Below are positions 1-12,563 of a stretch of 64,000 nt of DNA, piece by piece. Origin of the DNA: Albifimbria verrucaria (Eukaryota > Ascomycota > Sordariomycetes > Hypocreales > Stachybotryaceae); contig JAHREC010000045.1 in the NCBI GenBank assembly GCA_020081605.1, forward strand, positions 620,001 to 684,000, read 5' to 3'. Under the pieces are notes generated by a model. It did not search any database, was not told the DNA's origin, and was given only the letters and a program-made list of their open reading frames with translations. The translations under genes were made by a program, and so were the position numbers. Position 1 is the stretch's first letter. Each line of letters starts with the position of its first letter.

Positions 1-1416
1 TCTTTTAACACGGAGCATAACTTGGAATGCTAATTGAAGATCAATCTACTGCCTGAGCAAAGTCAGCTTGTTTGCTTGCTTGAAATTGGCCGGCCATGGT
101 CAAGCCGGGTTGACCGAGCTATCGACAACTGATTCTAATCCGTTGCGCTCGAAGCTCGCCGAGGTGTGCGTAGCCGCCAAGACAAGAACGATGTCCGGAT
201 TCAATGCACCTGCGTCATTTTTCTCCCTTTTACCGCCCTTCTTATACGGATGGCTGGTGCTCTCTCTCGACCTTGGGATTCTCATATCGAATCAGCAAAG
301 GATTTGGCTCTACACGGGCAATTTTCCATGGTCCATATCATGTAATCACAGCGAGAGCAACAGCAACACCAGAATTTGTGCTTTATTTTTGTTTTGTTCT
401 TTTTTCATTTTCTATTGACCTTGTTTGACGATTGAATCGATGATGTCAAACGACCAAATCACAAGCTAGTCTCCACAGTCAGCCCGTCCGGCTTAGAAGC
501 CCCCTGACATGCAAGGGTCGGTCCGTACGATTGCTACCTTGACTGACTGGGCGAGCCGGATTGCCAAGGAGCTAGGTATACGCCGGAATGGCGGGAGAGA
601 GCTCCTCCCATGCTTTGCTGAAGGCAACAACGGTCATACCCATCGCGATCGATCCCAAACACTGGCTTTTGCAAATAGACGGTGATTGCAATCAGCAGCT
701 GGTTGTCCCTCGCATATAATAGCTGAGGCAGTGGAGCGTTCCATAATCTGGTGGTATGCAACGCTACTTAGCAATAGAAACATTTTTTATGACCTTCAAG
801 CCTAGTCATGCAGTCATATGAGAGTTACACTTCCATATCTGGGAGTCGAATCTGTTTTCTTTATTTCAGCCATAAGAGTACGGAAATTAAAAGACAGTAC
901 CAGGGTTAACCATTCATCTTTATGCAACAAGACGCAGAGGACAGTCCCTCCTACCTGTACGCCTTCGTTGCATTCATCCTACATAACGCCTCTTTAGGGT
1001 AGCTTGATTATGACTAACACGTTACCCTACACGCATTGGCTAGTTGGTCACGTTGGACGGAGTGTCGCTTCACCCTCTTCACTCTACAAATTATGCCTCA
1101 GAAGGAGAGCCAGTGTCTATCTTCCTCCTTGTTGCGTAATTCTTGTGTCCCTTATAGCTGTCAAACCTATTAGACCTGGTTGACCATAGGTCGCTTCTCT
1201 TCGAGTAGCCCATTCTTGACATGAAAGACTTGAACCTGGCTGTGGTTACTGTTAGTGGGGCTTTCAGGGGTCGAAATTATGTCAACATCAAGGGATCTTC
1301 AATTCAACACATCTTCTTGAAATCGTAATATTGTTGATTTGGATCCGCTTAACTCTAGCCCCATCAATAGCGTGAAGCAATGGCAGATACCTCATCCTCG
1401 ACGGCCGTCGAGGCAG
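1..1416. other. Intergenic sequence, no supported gene
   Basis: This stretch runs from the window edge to the first transporter. Short open frames exist on both strands, but none shows a recognisable domain, a signal peptide followed by a sensible mature protein, or plausible spliced continuations. It probably includes the promoter of the downstream MFS gene. Nothing else can be supported. Confidence 0.5.
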
Positions 1417-3302
1417 ATGAAGCGGACACGGCTGCTAGTAGATGAAAGCCCTGCGCCCCCGACGCGTGAGGCCAGATGGCAGACGAGGCCATCTGAGGAG
1501 AGTAATAGAGTCCGAACTCAAGTTATTGTACTTCTGTTCGTGGGCGCCCTCTACTTCAACTTATATGTCTCTCTTGCACCAGAGACCAGCATTCGAGAAG
1601 CCATCATCTGCAAGAATTACTACGACAGTATCGACTACACCAATACCTCGGCAACCCATGCACTTGAGCGTGACTGCACAGTGGATAACGTGCAGAGAGA
1701 ACTTGTTCTGCTAAGCCAAGTTTATATCACTGCCGCACAGTTACCTGGTAAGTGAAAGCGTCCATTTTACCTAGTCATGACGTTGTGCTAGGCCTGCCTG
1801 AGCCCTGCATTATGTGATAACGCGTCTCTGTTTCCAGAGGTAATTGTCCAGCCGTCTGTCGCTAACGCTTCTCTTTCTTAGGCCTCTTTCTCGCTCTGCC
1901 TTTCGGTAGCCTAGGTAGGCCAAAGGCAAGATCATGACCACGCGTTGCCATTGCTTATATAGTGTCGTAGCGGATCGGATCGGTCGTAAAAAGTTCTCCT
2001 TCTTTCCGTGATTAGCATGGCATTGTGTGACGCTTTCAAGCTCCTTGTCCGTGGGTGAACACTTTCCTCGCATAGTTCATGTTGATTTTGGACTGACAAA
2101 GCAAGTGTGGCAATCCAATTATCTCCCTCTTCGAGCAATATGGCTAGCTCCTTTGTTTAGGCTTCTTGGAGGCGCAGATGCGGTTGCTGCGACGATTATA
2201 CTGGCTGCCTTGGCAGATGTATACACAGGACAAGATCGGTAGGTCCCAGTTCCTTATCATCTACAATGCATAGGGAAAAGTCTGACGGTAGCAAGAACGA
2301 CTGTTTATGCAAGAGTTGCATCGGTCGCCACCATCTGCGAGCTTGTGTCACCTCTCATAAGTTCTACTCTAATGCTGTATGACCCATGGATTCCGGTTCT
2401 CTTGGGATTTGCAGTATTTCTATTGGGTTCCGTGTCAACCCTGGTGATTTTACCAGAGACGCTGCCAAGGCAGTCAGCTTCGCAGAATGCACTCGCCGCT
2501 CACACCGCAGCGGAGAGCCACGCTCTCGGTCCCCGGGATTTGAAGGAACGGTTGAGAATTGCATTGTCAAGGTTCCGACATGATCTCAACTCTATTTTCG
2601 CTATAAACGGTGTTGGTTTCCTCCTATTCAGTTTCTTTGCCGTTACTGTTGGCACCATAGCCGGTGTGTTTGAACTGCAATATACCCACAAGCGGTTCGG
2701 CTGGAGCTATTCATTCGTGCGTCTCACCATTGAAGCCACATGCTATTCTGTGTCTTTCTTGGAGCTAATTAGTATCTCAATAGGCGGGATCTATGCTATC
2801 TATACGGCCGTCCGTTACCCTCGTCGTGCTCTTGGTTATCATTCCTATAACTAGCAAGGTTCTCATGGATAAGTGTAAATACTCAAGCGCTGAGAAAGAC
2901 CTTTTTCTAGCAAGGTTTAGTGCCGCTCTGCTTGCCATTGGCACCATGGTCCTGGGTATTTCCGAAACATCTCCTCTTGCAATCCTATCCTTCATTATCT
3001 TTGCTCTGGGGAACGCTTATACAACCGTGGGTAGAAGCTTGCTCACAACGATCGGCCGACACGATATGGCTGGAACCTTGCTCTCTGCAATGAACGTTAG
3101 CGCATCGCTGGGAGCAGTTGTCGCTGGTCCAATCATTGCTGTTACGTTCGATTGGGGTCTTAAGCAAGGTGGTATCTGGGTTGGCGCACCTCTATTTGCT
3201 GTTGCATTCCTTTATATGCTAACATTCGGTTTTGTGTGCATATTTTCCGTTCCTGACGAGGAAGAAGAGACTGGTGCAGATTCACAGGAACCCCTGTCCT
3301 AA
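1417..3302 (+). CDS. MFS transporter, SLC46/PCFT-like group
   Basis: A membrane transporter of the major facilitator superfamily; the substrate is unknown. I read six exons: 1417-1747, 1882-1914, 1971-2050, 2106-2238, 2296-2716 and 2784-3302. The first membrane segment (VIVLLFVGALYFNLYVSLAP) is followed by the superfamily motif GSLADRIGRKK, formed by splicing exon 2 to exon 3. Later hydrophobic segments include WIPVLLGFAVFLLGSVSTLV and LVVLLVIIPI. The tail is acidic and hydrophilic. The frame breaks at the A-run 1988-1992; one extra A restores a product of 505 residues. An upstream ATG at 1380 opens a Ser/Thr/Ala/Glu-rich leader that hits a stop after 21 codons, so I use the in-frame ATG at 1417; a second frame error near 1435 could make 1380 the true start. 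The SLC46 label is from family resemblance only. Confidence 0.8.
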
Positions 3303-4034
3303 CAGTTTTCTAGACTAGACCTCTTGAATTTTAGATGCCAGCGTACAGTTGGAGGCAAGAAAAAGAACACATGTCTAGCCTGGAATATGACAAGAGCGTT
3401 AGGAGTTACGAATCAAGATAGAAGCACACAATATCTTAGAGATAGGCGAGTGAATATACGTGCGTATCCGCTCGACCTGACTTTGGCAGACACTGAGAAT
3501 GTTGGGGTATACATGGGGGCTTTCACAAGATGAATAGTCTCATGAGATTTTCGGTCTCTGCCAGAGGTAACAATACAAGCAGCACTGGCTGCCTTGGGAG
3601 CCAATGACTCGTAGCCCTAAGGTAAATAGTGAAAGCCGTTTATTGACTACTTTGAAAGCTCCAACCCTCCCCTTCATATATTGCAGAAACAATCCTGTTC
3701 ACTCTGGTCTTTATCCCCTAGTCTGAGCCAAGTTCATGAAAGCCATGATACACCTTAATGGAATACATTAATTAAGCGTATATACGTCCATCATGAGGAA
3801 ACGGAAGTTTTGGTAATTCAGGAAGGCAGCTGAGTTAGAGGTTGCCGCCTGCACGAAAAGAGGCGACTTGAGGAGTACCTTGAAGTTATTGGCAATGTCA
3901 CGAAGCGTGCATAGAGAACGTCAAGGTGAGTTAAATATTACGCTTGAGCAGATAATAGATGTATCAAAACTATGAAAACGCCGCACACATCTATCTCACT
4001 AGCAAACCCCGTTTAACTTGAGATTGTCTTGAAA
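3303..4034. other. Intergenic sequence between convergent genes
   Basis: This lies between the 3' ends of the MFS gene (+) and the phospholipase-like gene (-). It presumably holds both 3' untranslated regions. I see no gene, RNA or repeat in it. Confidence 0.5.
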
Positions 4035-6344
4035 TCAAGCATTAGCCCTGGTTTCACCACTTTCTCTCATGGCCTTCTTCTTCTGCCATACTTCGAACAA
4101 CACTCGCTTGATCGTATCATGCCCTCGTTCAAAGTTTGCTTCGCAGACCTTGACCAGAGTTTGGACCTGCTCTTCGGTCCAGACTAAATTGTATGACCCT
4201 GAGAACTTGGCAGTGGAGGGATCAAATCCTGGCACCGCTTTTTCATTTGGCAACAGCGGCATATACAGCATTTTGCATTCCTTCGTAAATAATGGTGCAG
4301 GTGGGTTCTGTACTGTGCGCCCGTAAGAGTCTACCACCTCTTCGGGTCTTGCACAGGGAACGCCGTCGTAAACTTGGACATACATATCCCGGAATCGATC
4401 TGGACCTTCAGAATCACGAGATGTTCTACTGGCTCTTTTGGTGAATTGCATTCCCCTGCGGCTTCCAATCTGGTCGACTCTTTCTTGGAAGCTGTCGAGC
4501 TGTACGTCGCTAGAGGCGTCCATGTTGATGATCACATCAACCTCTCTTTTGGGTGCAGCAGAACATACGTGGGGCAGTTGTTATCCATGCCACTGTCTAT
4601 AAGCTGTATCCTTGGGGAGTTTTCTAAACCTGGAGGCCTCTCATCCCCTTTCTCCACGTGTGTATAATGATACATGAAGTTATACTCATGGCATGCATGA
4701 AGAGGGTGGTGACTCTGGAACTCATTAGTACCGTCCTTGCCCCAAAACTTGGTTATTTTATGTGCTATGCTGTGGATGATCTTGCCGATGAAACCAGTTG
4801 GGAGATTTCGGCTAATTGTCGAAAGATAGGATGCAAGGGAGCTGCTGGAGCACTGGTTGCAAGCCCAAGGAGCAATGCCAAGGACTGCTCTGGAAGCTGC
4901 ATTGTTGACTTTCCTTCACTGAATGGACGACCAAAACCCCAAGTCGGAACCCAGGCCTCGATTTCATCGCAACCAACCTCATATGGTGTTATCTCAAACC
5001 ACTGATACCAAGCATCCCGCGCCTCGGGATGGTTATTCTGCGTGCCAGACTCCGGCTGCGTGAATGCATGATCTTGGCCTTCCCAGTATTTCCAGGGACG
5101 TTCGTGTCGAATCGCAGTCATGATGGGTAGCGGAGCTTCTCCTCCATCAATGTAGTCTCTCACGCTGGAAAATTTGTGCCAGGTGCGCTGGTATCCCGCA
5201 ACTTCTTTACGAGCCTTGCCCCTGGATGACTTGCAGGATCATCCTGAAAGAAAATCCACCCCGTTGTAAAGATTGAGTACAAGTCCATAGCAACTGTGCC
5301 AAGTCCACTTTTGCTCTTTTGTATCAGTGGCCCCAGATGAACTCTCGTGCCTCCTGGGACACTAAGGATGGCTCGTATAGCTTCTCCAGATAATGGGTGG
5401 TACTTCGAAAAACGGCTCTTACAATGGTCTATGACAGCTTGCATATTGGTTTTTCCAATGGTGTAATATGCAGCAATAGACCAGCATGACCCAGACACGC
5501 CAGCGATGTAGATGAGGCAATCCCATAGACCGGACTTTCTCATAGCTTCTCCGTAAGCCAGACATGCAATCATGGCACGAAACCCGCCTCCACTGCCTCC
5601 GTAGGATATGATTGGGACATCATCAGGATGTACGTCCTCTGGATCAACCCCATATATTCGGCAAACTTGGTTCTTACATGAGCTTTGCGCATTTTGAGAA
5701 ACGCAAGCTCATCGGCACACAGCTCCAAGCCACGTCGCACTTCTGCTACCTTCTCCACCTCAGGAAATATTGAAGGATCCATGATGTCCTTCCTAATGCG
5801 CGCTTTCAAGGCCGTCATACCAAAGAGAATCTTGATGTCTTGGATAGCTTCAGGAAAAGCCGGCTTAATAACATCTTGCCAAAGTCGAGATAACCCCCTG
5901 GAACCCCTTCTCTTGGTTGCTTTTATAGAAGTCTCGTCCATATCAGGAAACGTGCTTGCAAGTTTTGGCGTTTCTTTTCTTCCTCGCCCCTCGTCATGGC
6001 ATAAAGAGAGGATTTGTTGATTCCATTGTCGCCCAGGTGGCTTGTCCATATTCGCAAAACCGGTCGATCAGCGTCCAGTTGTTCTGTACAGGCACCTGGA
6101 GATCATTCACAACACTTCTATCATGTTGAGTACGGATCACTGCGTGATGACAGAGAGAAGAAGAGATCGTAATTAGTTGCCCCAGCTTTCTGAGCAAACC
6201 AAGTTCATCGCCAGCCGAAACAGGGCAACAGGGGCCAGGAGAGCCAGTGTCTAACAAGACATGTGGGCGTTTGGCGCCATTGGATTGGAGCAGCCACGCC
6301 AGCACATGATTGGCCCGCAACATATAATCCCAACAAGCATTCAA
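4035..6344 (-). CDS. Cytosolic phospholipase A2-like acyl hydrolase
   Basis: A lipase of the lysophospholipase/cPLA2 catalytic-domain family, expected to release fatty acids from glycerophospholipids. The hallmark segments, in order along the protein, are YGGSGGGFRAM (oxyanion-hole glycines, near 5575-5610), GVSGSCW (the GxSGS nucleophile elbow, near 5480-5500) and LIDSGMDNNCPTYV (carrying the aspartate expected to pair with the serine, near 4570-4610). The C-terminal part is well conserved. The frame is broken near 5975-5998, at CCCC 5648-5651, near 5193 and at GGG 4837-4839; each break is a small indel, mostly in a homopolymer. About 770 residues result if these are repaired, near the size of fungal cPLA2 proteins. 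The 5' end is uncertain: I take the ATG at 6344, but an intron upstream of about 6100 is possible. No signal peptide is visible. A true pseudogene is the alternative. Confidence 0.75.
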
Positions 6345-6550
6345 GATAGCTGATCACCAGCAGTCAAACCAAGCATAATGGGCAATGCAGAAACGCATTT
6401 CAAAAGCTGTTCTACTTTGGTATTCGTATGATTAGAGTCCAGCCTCATACTGGAATATTTGTAGCGTGTGTAAGAAGTTCGGGCTCTCTGGTACCGTTGA
6501 AATGGCTCATTGTGGTTTAACAGATCTATATATACTTTTATTCGACTCTC

Positions 6551-8357
6551 TCACCATTGCCCAACCTTCAACATGCTTCCTTGCTCCTCCAATGCCTTGT
6601 GAAGATCAAAGCTGTTGAATAGGAGATGGGGCTCATGGCCCCAGCCCTTCCTTAGACACTCACTCTCCGCCTTCTCAAAGTAGCCTTTAAGAATTGGCTG
6701 ATAGAGTGGATGAGCACATTTGTTGATGATGAGTCTAGCTCTCTCACGAGGACTTAAACCTCGGACGTCGGCAAGTCCCTGCTCCGTTACGATAACGTCG
6801 AGATCATGCTCGGTCTGGTCGACGTGTGTGCACATTGGCACAATACAAGATACACCGTGGGGGTCAGTCTTTGAAGGGCGAGTCGATGGGGTGTGCATTA
6901 TGGAATATTTGGCGGAGCGAAGGAAGTCAGCTGAACCACCGAGTCCGTTAAGCATTCGCGAGCCCATAACACAAGTGGAGTTTGCGTGTGCGTAGATGTC
7001 CACCTCGACTGGGGTGTTCATTCTACATTATGTGTTAGTCTTAAAAGTTGATGATAAACAGCTCTTGATCCATGCTCACCCAATGACTCCCAATCGCCTG
7101 ATGATCTCCGGCGAGTTCGATACTTGCTGACTGCGCAGGAGTAGCTTTCCATGGTACGATTCCCAATTGTCGTAGAAACGCTTGAAGCCGTCGGGAGAAA
7201 ACCGAATGGACGTCGCAGTGGCGAAGTCAAGACGACCGGAATCAAAGAGATCTAGGAAGGTATCCTGGATGACCTCGGTCCAGACCTTGAGGTTTCGGAA
7301 ATTGGACTTGTCCAGACCTCCAATGATGGCATTGGCTACGTTTCCGATACCGGATTGCAGAGGTAATAGCGAAGGCGGTAGTCGTCCCCTAGCAACCTCA
7401 TGCTCCAGAAACTCAATAAGATGACCGGCAATCTTGAAAGACGCATCGTCGGCAGGCGTATTGGGAGAAGTTGCGTCTTGGTAGTCCGATTCGATGATGC
7501 CGACAATCTTCTCGGGGTCTACGGGTATGGATGTGGTACCAATTCTGTCTTCAACGCCCATGATCAGGTAAGGCTTCCTACGAGGAGGAAGATCCGTCAT
7601 GGTAATGTCATGCAATCCTTCAAAGGATGGAAGCGCCGTGTTGACCTCGATAATGACCTATAGAGCTAGTTAGTTACACGTCTGGCTTGCGTGACGAAGA
7701 CTTGAAACCTTGTTCGCCATTTGAATCAGCTCCGGCGTCGCGCCAACAGATGCGCCTGGCACAATGCTGCCATCCTCCTTGATGTCCGTTGCTTCCACGA
7801 CGACGACGTCAAGGTTGTTGTGAGGCCGATCCTTGGTGTAATAGCCCTATCGAACAGTCAGTGACTATGGCCGATGAGAGTGGGCCGGTGAACTCCTCAC
7901 ATAGACCAGATCAACTGGGAACATGGATAAATGCTTGTCAAAGAAGTTGATTCGGCCTTCGTTGATGCCCTTGGAAATTTGCTTGCCAACTTGATGGGGC
8001 TCCGTCGCTCAATCATGTCCAAGGCGGCCCATCGATTCTCAGTTTCAGCACCAGACGATGCGCCGACAAACAGGGAGTACCTCAGCTTCCCTTGCAATCC
8101 GTTCTTCTCGACATGGTCGGCCATATAGGTAGGGATCTTCTCTGCGAGTGATCAACCGTTTAGCAGCTAGCGCAGGCTACGGAAGAAGCGCAAGCAATTG
8201 ACTCACTTGGGTATCCTACGCCGGTGAAGCCTGACCATCCAATGTATGAACCATTGGGAAAGTGGTGCATCAAGTCCTCTGGCCTCGTAAGCTTCTTCAA
8301 GAGAGAGGGCCGACGGATCCGGGCCTTGAGAGCCGCCGAAGCCACGGGTGAGGCCAT
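6551..8357 (-). CDS. ACH1: Acetyl-CoA hydrolase / CoA-transferase (ACH1 family)
   Basis: Transfers CoA between acetyl-CoA and other short acids such as succinate or propionate in acetate and propionate metabolism; the Neurospora homologue is acu-8, and the yeast homologue is mitochondrial. Five exons read cleanly: 8357-8207, 8141-7901, 7846-7709, 7657-7080 and 7022-6551. The N-terminal region has [24 protein letters not shown] carries the likely catalytic glutamate (compare HTEMFSDG in related CoA-transferases), and [10 protein letters not shown] is a typical Gly-rich turn. The frame breaks once, at the run GGGG 7996-7999 on the plus strand; one extra base gives exactly 526 residues, the length of yeast Ach1. 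The break is therefore probably a sequence error. Introns are 51-65 bases with canonical ends. No clear mitochondrial presequence is visible. Confidence 0.93.
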
Positions 8358-10097
8358 GATTGAGCAAGGCTATGAGAGGAGATTATTACAATCAGAAGGG
8401 GAAAGATGTTCGAACGAAAAAGAGAAAAACAAAGAGAAAAAAAAAAGAGACAAGAGTTACAGGTTTGGAAAAGAGGTTTAAAGGTATTTCGGCGAAGTGG
8501 ACAGAGGGATCAGTCCATGTTTGGGGGATCCACATGAGCTAAGGAAGCTTCCGGCATGTGGAGTCGAGTCGTCATATCATGCCCGCATCATCACAGCAGA
8601 AACAGGCATAACTCGCTCTGATAACCCATGGCACGCCTTGGTCATCGTTACAGGGAATTGCCGTGATCGAGGTCGCTCAATGCTAGCAGCGAGCAATGGA
8701 AACAGCATTGAGGAAAGATAAGATGCCCAATCACTGTCAATGTTTATACTCATGCTTGCATGGCAAAGGAAGCTCAAACCTATTCTTAGTGGTTTTGATG
8801 CTCCACAGCCGCTAAATTCGCTACCGACCCTTGCCCACTCTTACCCTCGGTTCTGCATCCGGAGAAATGGATGATGATTGCCATGCGCTGAAGTGCCCCC
8901 ACCATCGGCAAGCTTCACACCCCAGCATGACCGTTGTCCTCTAGGGTGACAGGCCAAGCATTGATAGGCCGTGACATTCTTCGCTTAATCTACTGGGTCT
9001 TTACAATCTCTCGGGGTTTGCATAAGGATCAAGTGTCGGACAATACGACGTACATGCACACAACACAAGAACAAGAAGAATCATGCCTGCAAAACACGAA
9101 GTGTAGGAGATGCATTCTACTCTGCTAGGTACCTAGGTAGGTAGGACCAGGAAATAGCTCAGGCACTTTCAGGCTGATGATCATTTCAATTTGCGGCGGG
9201 CAGCCAGGTGGTTTGCTTTGCGAACCTTCTCAATATCAATGCCCTCCCATTAAGCCTCACATAAGAACCAAGTAGGGTGAGAGATCTCACAATATGTTCA
9301 TGATTCTCTGAGCCTACTCTAGTTCTAGTCTCTGATAGGTTGATGCCGAGCAACGGTAGCTTATTTGTGTGCACCGTTGGGTAGAGGCGGCCTCGAAATG
9401 CAACCCAAGCGGTCCGAGGTAGGCCTCCAACATGACCATGGAAGACAAACAAAGGAGTAAGGCAGCAGACCAGGAGATCAAGTGAGAATGAATTGAAGGG
9501 AGACACCATTTGCAGTTAGATTTCATTGAAATTCTAGAGCGAGAGCAACCAATGTGGAAAAGAAACGACTCCTCCACCAGTTCCAGAGCGCTCTTTTCAA
9601 ATGGTCGTAGTTACCTAAGCACCAAAAGCAGTGATGGTTATGGCGTTAGACTTAGATTGAGCATGGTCGGTGACCTACAGCAAGGACGCGATGACGGATT
9701 TGAATCGTTGTCAAACGTGGAAGAGGCTTTAAATGTAGAGGATTCCACGTGAAGCCCCAACGTTGTTCGTTACTACGTCAGTCACAGAAGATGCGGATAC
9801 TGGTGGTTGAATTTTTAATTAGTCTGGTTATTCGGGTTTAGTTTATTGCCCTTGACAACGGATGCTTGCACGTTGTCTAAGTCGGATAATTGCCGAATGG
9901 CTTTGTAGGGTCTAGGTGAATGCAATCCTTGGACACGAATATATTCGTCACAAGTCCATTTCCAAGTTTCACAAAGATATTCACAAAGACAAGCCCAGAT
10001 TTTTTCGCAACCTCCGATATCTAACTAAAATAAGACAAGCTAATGACGAGGAACCATAGACAAAACAGAAACGCCTGGCAACACTATCCAGAGACAG

Positions 10098-10226
10098 CAA
10101 AAAGAAAACATACAACAGCCGGTATTCGCTGGTCGTCACCGACCCAACTACTAATCTGCCGGTTACATGCTTAATTAAGGGAGAGCGGACGGGATCCCAT
10201 GCTTTCATGCACCTATGGTCGTATGT
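10098..10226 (+). repeat. Direct repeat, copy 1
   Basis: About 130 bases, nearly identical to 10290-10419. Shared landmarks are ACATACAACAGCCGGT, CCGACCCAACTACTAATCTG, GGGAGAGCGGACGGGATCCC and CTATGGTCGTATGTG. Several differences are A/G transitions, for example A versus G after CCGGT. It does not overlap a gene. Confidence 0.9.
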
Positions 10227-10289
10227 GGTGGATGGTCATGCTAGAAACTGATATCAACTTGGCTCGTGATCTATCACTCAATCAAAAAT

Positions 10290-10419
10290 GCCAAAAAGAA
10301 CATACAACAGCCGGTGTTCGCTGGTCGTCACCGACCCAACTACTAATCTGCCGCTTGCCTGCTTGATTAAGGGAGAGCGGACGGGATCCCATATTTTCAG
10401 ACAGCTATGGTCGTATGTG
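10290..10419 (+). repeat. Direct repeat, copy 2
   Basis: Second copy of the unit at 10098-10226, in the same orientation, starting 192 bases downstream. The intervening 63 bases are unique. Origin is unknown: either a local duplication or the remains of a mobile-element end. Confidence 0.9.
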
Positions 10420-10678
10420 CTTATCATTGTCAGAAGAACGGCTTATATAGTTGTGGCCGCTATCAATTGGCAGCTATTCTATGCAGAAGACAGGATCTAA
10501 CCAGCCATAACCCCAGCCAAACAATGCTTGAACCAAAGGGAACCTTTATCTATGAGTGCCTCTTGCAATCCAATTTCTAATCGTGCCGTCTTCCCGTTGC
10601 TCGTCAGCCCCACGCCATAACATCTAGTATGTAATACGCTACTTCTCAGCTGAAGCCTGGTGTTGCTCCAGAGTTATG

Positions 10679-11993
10679 TCAGCGCTCAAAGGTTAGGACG
10701 ACCCAGCATGTCGAAACTGCTATGAGCTGGATCAAAATGATGGCCTGGAATGCTTGCATGCCCACACTGTCGGCTACCAGGCCGATTAGTGCCGGTAAGA
10801 GAGCGCCTCCAATCTGGCCCATGGAACACACCGATGACACGGCGATGACATGGAGTTCCCCGGCAGGCGCATCACGAGATACACAATGGCTGAAGGGAAG
10901 AGTGGCCCGCAAGCAATTCCCAGGCAAACCACCAGCAGTGCAGAGAAGACAGCGCCTCTCACCGCTATGAAGAGGAGCACCAGCCCCGTGGCAACGCCGT
11001 GATAGACGATCACGGCTCGTTTCACTCCGTAGCGATCTGCCACAGCACCCAGAATCAACCGTCCTACAGACATACCGCTCCAGAACCCGGACGAGGAGAG
11101 ACGGGCCAGGAATTGAGATGCTCCGCGTTGTCTAGCCATGAAGACGACGATCCAACCCGAAATGGCGGACTCGAACCCGACGTAAAGCAGCAGATACGCC
11201 GCGCATGCCCAGACTACACGGTGTTTCAAGATTTCAACGACGGACACCTGCCCTTGGCCATCTCCATGCTCATCTCGGGGAGCGGGCTGGTACTTGTCGG
11301 CCGTTCCGGAACGGAACGCAGCCAAGAGCAAGAGAAGCTCTACGAACGACACTGCGGCCTACACAACAACAGTGAGCTTGGATCAAAGGACAGCATGGCA
11401 CATCGTCGCTTACCAGTATGTAGTACCACTGATACCATCTTCCCTCGTCGGCTGCCAGCAAAGCTCCAATCAAGGCTGGCCCGGCTGCTGCACCTATGGA
11501 GAATGCACCATGCAGTATGCCGGATATGGTGCTCGCTTGCTCAAGTCCTCCAGCCCATGATGACCACGAGCCGTCCAGAGCGCCGATTCCGAACGCGCCA
11601 ATTGCGATGAGGAACAGGACTAGTGAATACGACGGATGGCATGCCACGCCTGCCGCCGAGATCAGATGAGCAAGTGGACCAAGCACGGCAACACCTCGTT
11701 GCCCGAGCTTGGAATGGATAAAGTCGTTCAGCTGCGCCCCAGGGTGTAGCCCCAACAACCGCGAGAAACACGTACGAGGCCTGACGGTCACTGAGGCCAT
11801 AGTGGCTTTCGAGAGGAGCAAGCACGGCCCCAGTGGTGGAAGTAAATAGCCCCAGTACAGCGAACGAAATCGTAGTCGATGCGACCTTGAGTTTGATGCG
11901 AGCATCTGGGTATGATGAGACAATTGGCGAAGAATTACTCGCGCGGGAGTCGACTTGCGGGTGCAAGGGTGTGGTCTCGTCCTGTTCATCCAT
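10679..11993 (-). CDS. MFS transporter, Bsc6/FucP-like group
   Basis: A polytopic membrane transporter of unknown substrate. Two exons, 11993-11414 and 11358-10679, are joined across a 55-base intron. The N-terminus is hydrophilic (MDEQDETTPLHP), followed by the first membrane segment with VLGLFTSTTGAVLAPLESHY. LNDFIHSKLGQRGVAVLG is the motif A-like loop between the second and third helices, and the second half repeats it as GAVADRYGVKRAV. The C-terminus is short. The frame breaks at three four-base C runs on the plus strand: 11750-11753, 11737-11740 and 10858-10861. One extra base in each gives 420 residues, the usual size. It is transcribed away from the feruloyl-esterase gene across 677 bases, so a shared promoter region is possible, but nothing shows that it carries a sugar. 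Confidence 0.8.
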
Positions 11994-12419
11994 CCTCGCA
12001 ACAATGATCCCCGTGTAGGGTAATTAGAGCACGGGAACAAGCGGTGGGCCGGGCCAACTTGGCAAACCCCAGTAGAAACAGTTCGGGCTCTTGAGTTCCG
12101 TCTCTTCTGCGCCGGGGCTAGTTCCGGAACCGCGTGCGGCTAATTCAGGCCTCTGTCCCTGGAAGTTCAGGTTCAGTCGGTATCCCAGTCGCAGAGACTG
12201 GAGCACCAACTGCTGATTTGAGGTGTAACGTAGGGACAAGGTCGAGTTCTAGTTCCCCGCATACGTAACGCCCTTGTTACGCAGATCCATCATTCCGGAA
12301 AAAGATTAAACCCGCCAGTAACTGAGCCCTGCATGGGCCAATACAGCATGTGCCGGACTCCATCACAGACATCGTCCGTCTCCAAGGTCTTGGCTCCGCG
12401 TCCTAGCCTGGTTAAGTCT

Positions 12420-12425
12420 CCCCGG
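12420..12425 (-). promoter_or_regulatory. CreA-like site CCCCGG
   Basis: CCCCGG fits the reverse form of the CreA consensus SYGGRG and overlaps the GGCTAAA element by two bases. This would suit antagonistic carbon-source control. It is only a hexamer, so support is weak. Confidence 0.25.
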
Positions 12426-12430
12426 CTAAA
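12424..12430 (+). promoter_or_regulatory. XlnR/Xyr1-like site GGCTAAA
   Basis: An exact match to the core GGCTAAA described for the fungal xylanase activator, 241 bases upstream of the esterase ATG. A shorter GGCTAA lies at 12138. Such heptamers also occur by chance. Confidence 0.4.
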
Positions 12431-12563
12431 GTTGACTGCCAGGATCCTGTGATTGTTCGGTAGCAGAAGACGGAGTTCAATTGTGCCAGCGTCAAGCGGG
12501 CAAGTAAGCATGATGAGGTTAATATTCAAGCTTAACATGGATGGAACCACGGGAAGCAACCGG

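Larger units (their letters stand above)
8358..10678. other. Long intergenic region with a diverged direct repeat
   Basis: About 2.3 kb between the ACH1 start and the 3' end of the second MFS gene. An A-rich stretch just upstream of ACH1 (8400-8450) is probably part of its 5' leader or promoter. Around 9125-9145 there is a CTAGGTA-type short repeat. A direct repeat pair lies at 10098-10419 and is listed separately. No gene is supported. Confidence 0.5.

Noticed and set aside
68..418. 116-codon frame at the window start
   Set aside because: The end has hydrophobic runs, but the frame has no homology that I recognise and no gene-like context.
5685..6020. Plus-strand frame of 111 codons
   Set aside because: It is the antisense shadow of the conserved phospholipase segment on the minus strand.
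4035..6344. The cPLA2-like gene as a pseudogene
   Set aside because: It has the most frame breaks of any gene here, but they are of the same homopolymer type as in essential genes, and the catalytic motifs are intact.
9625..9725. tRNA-like sequence (TGGCGTTAGACTTAGATT followed by GGATTTGAATCG)
   Set aside because: It resembles the A and B boxes of a class II tRNA, but I find no matching acceptor stem and the T-stem is not complementary. At most a decayed tRNA relic.
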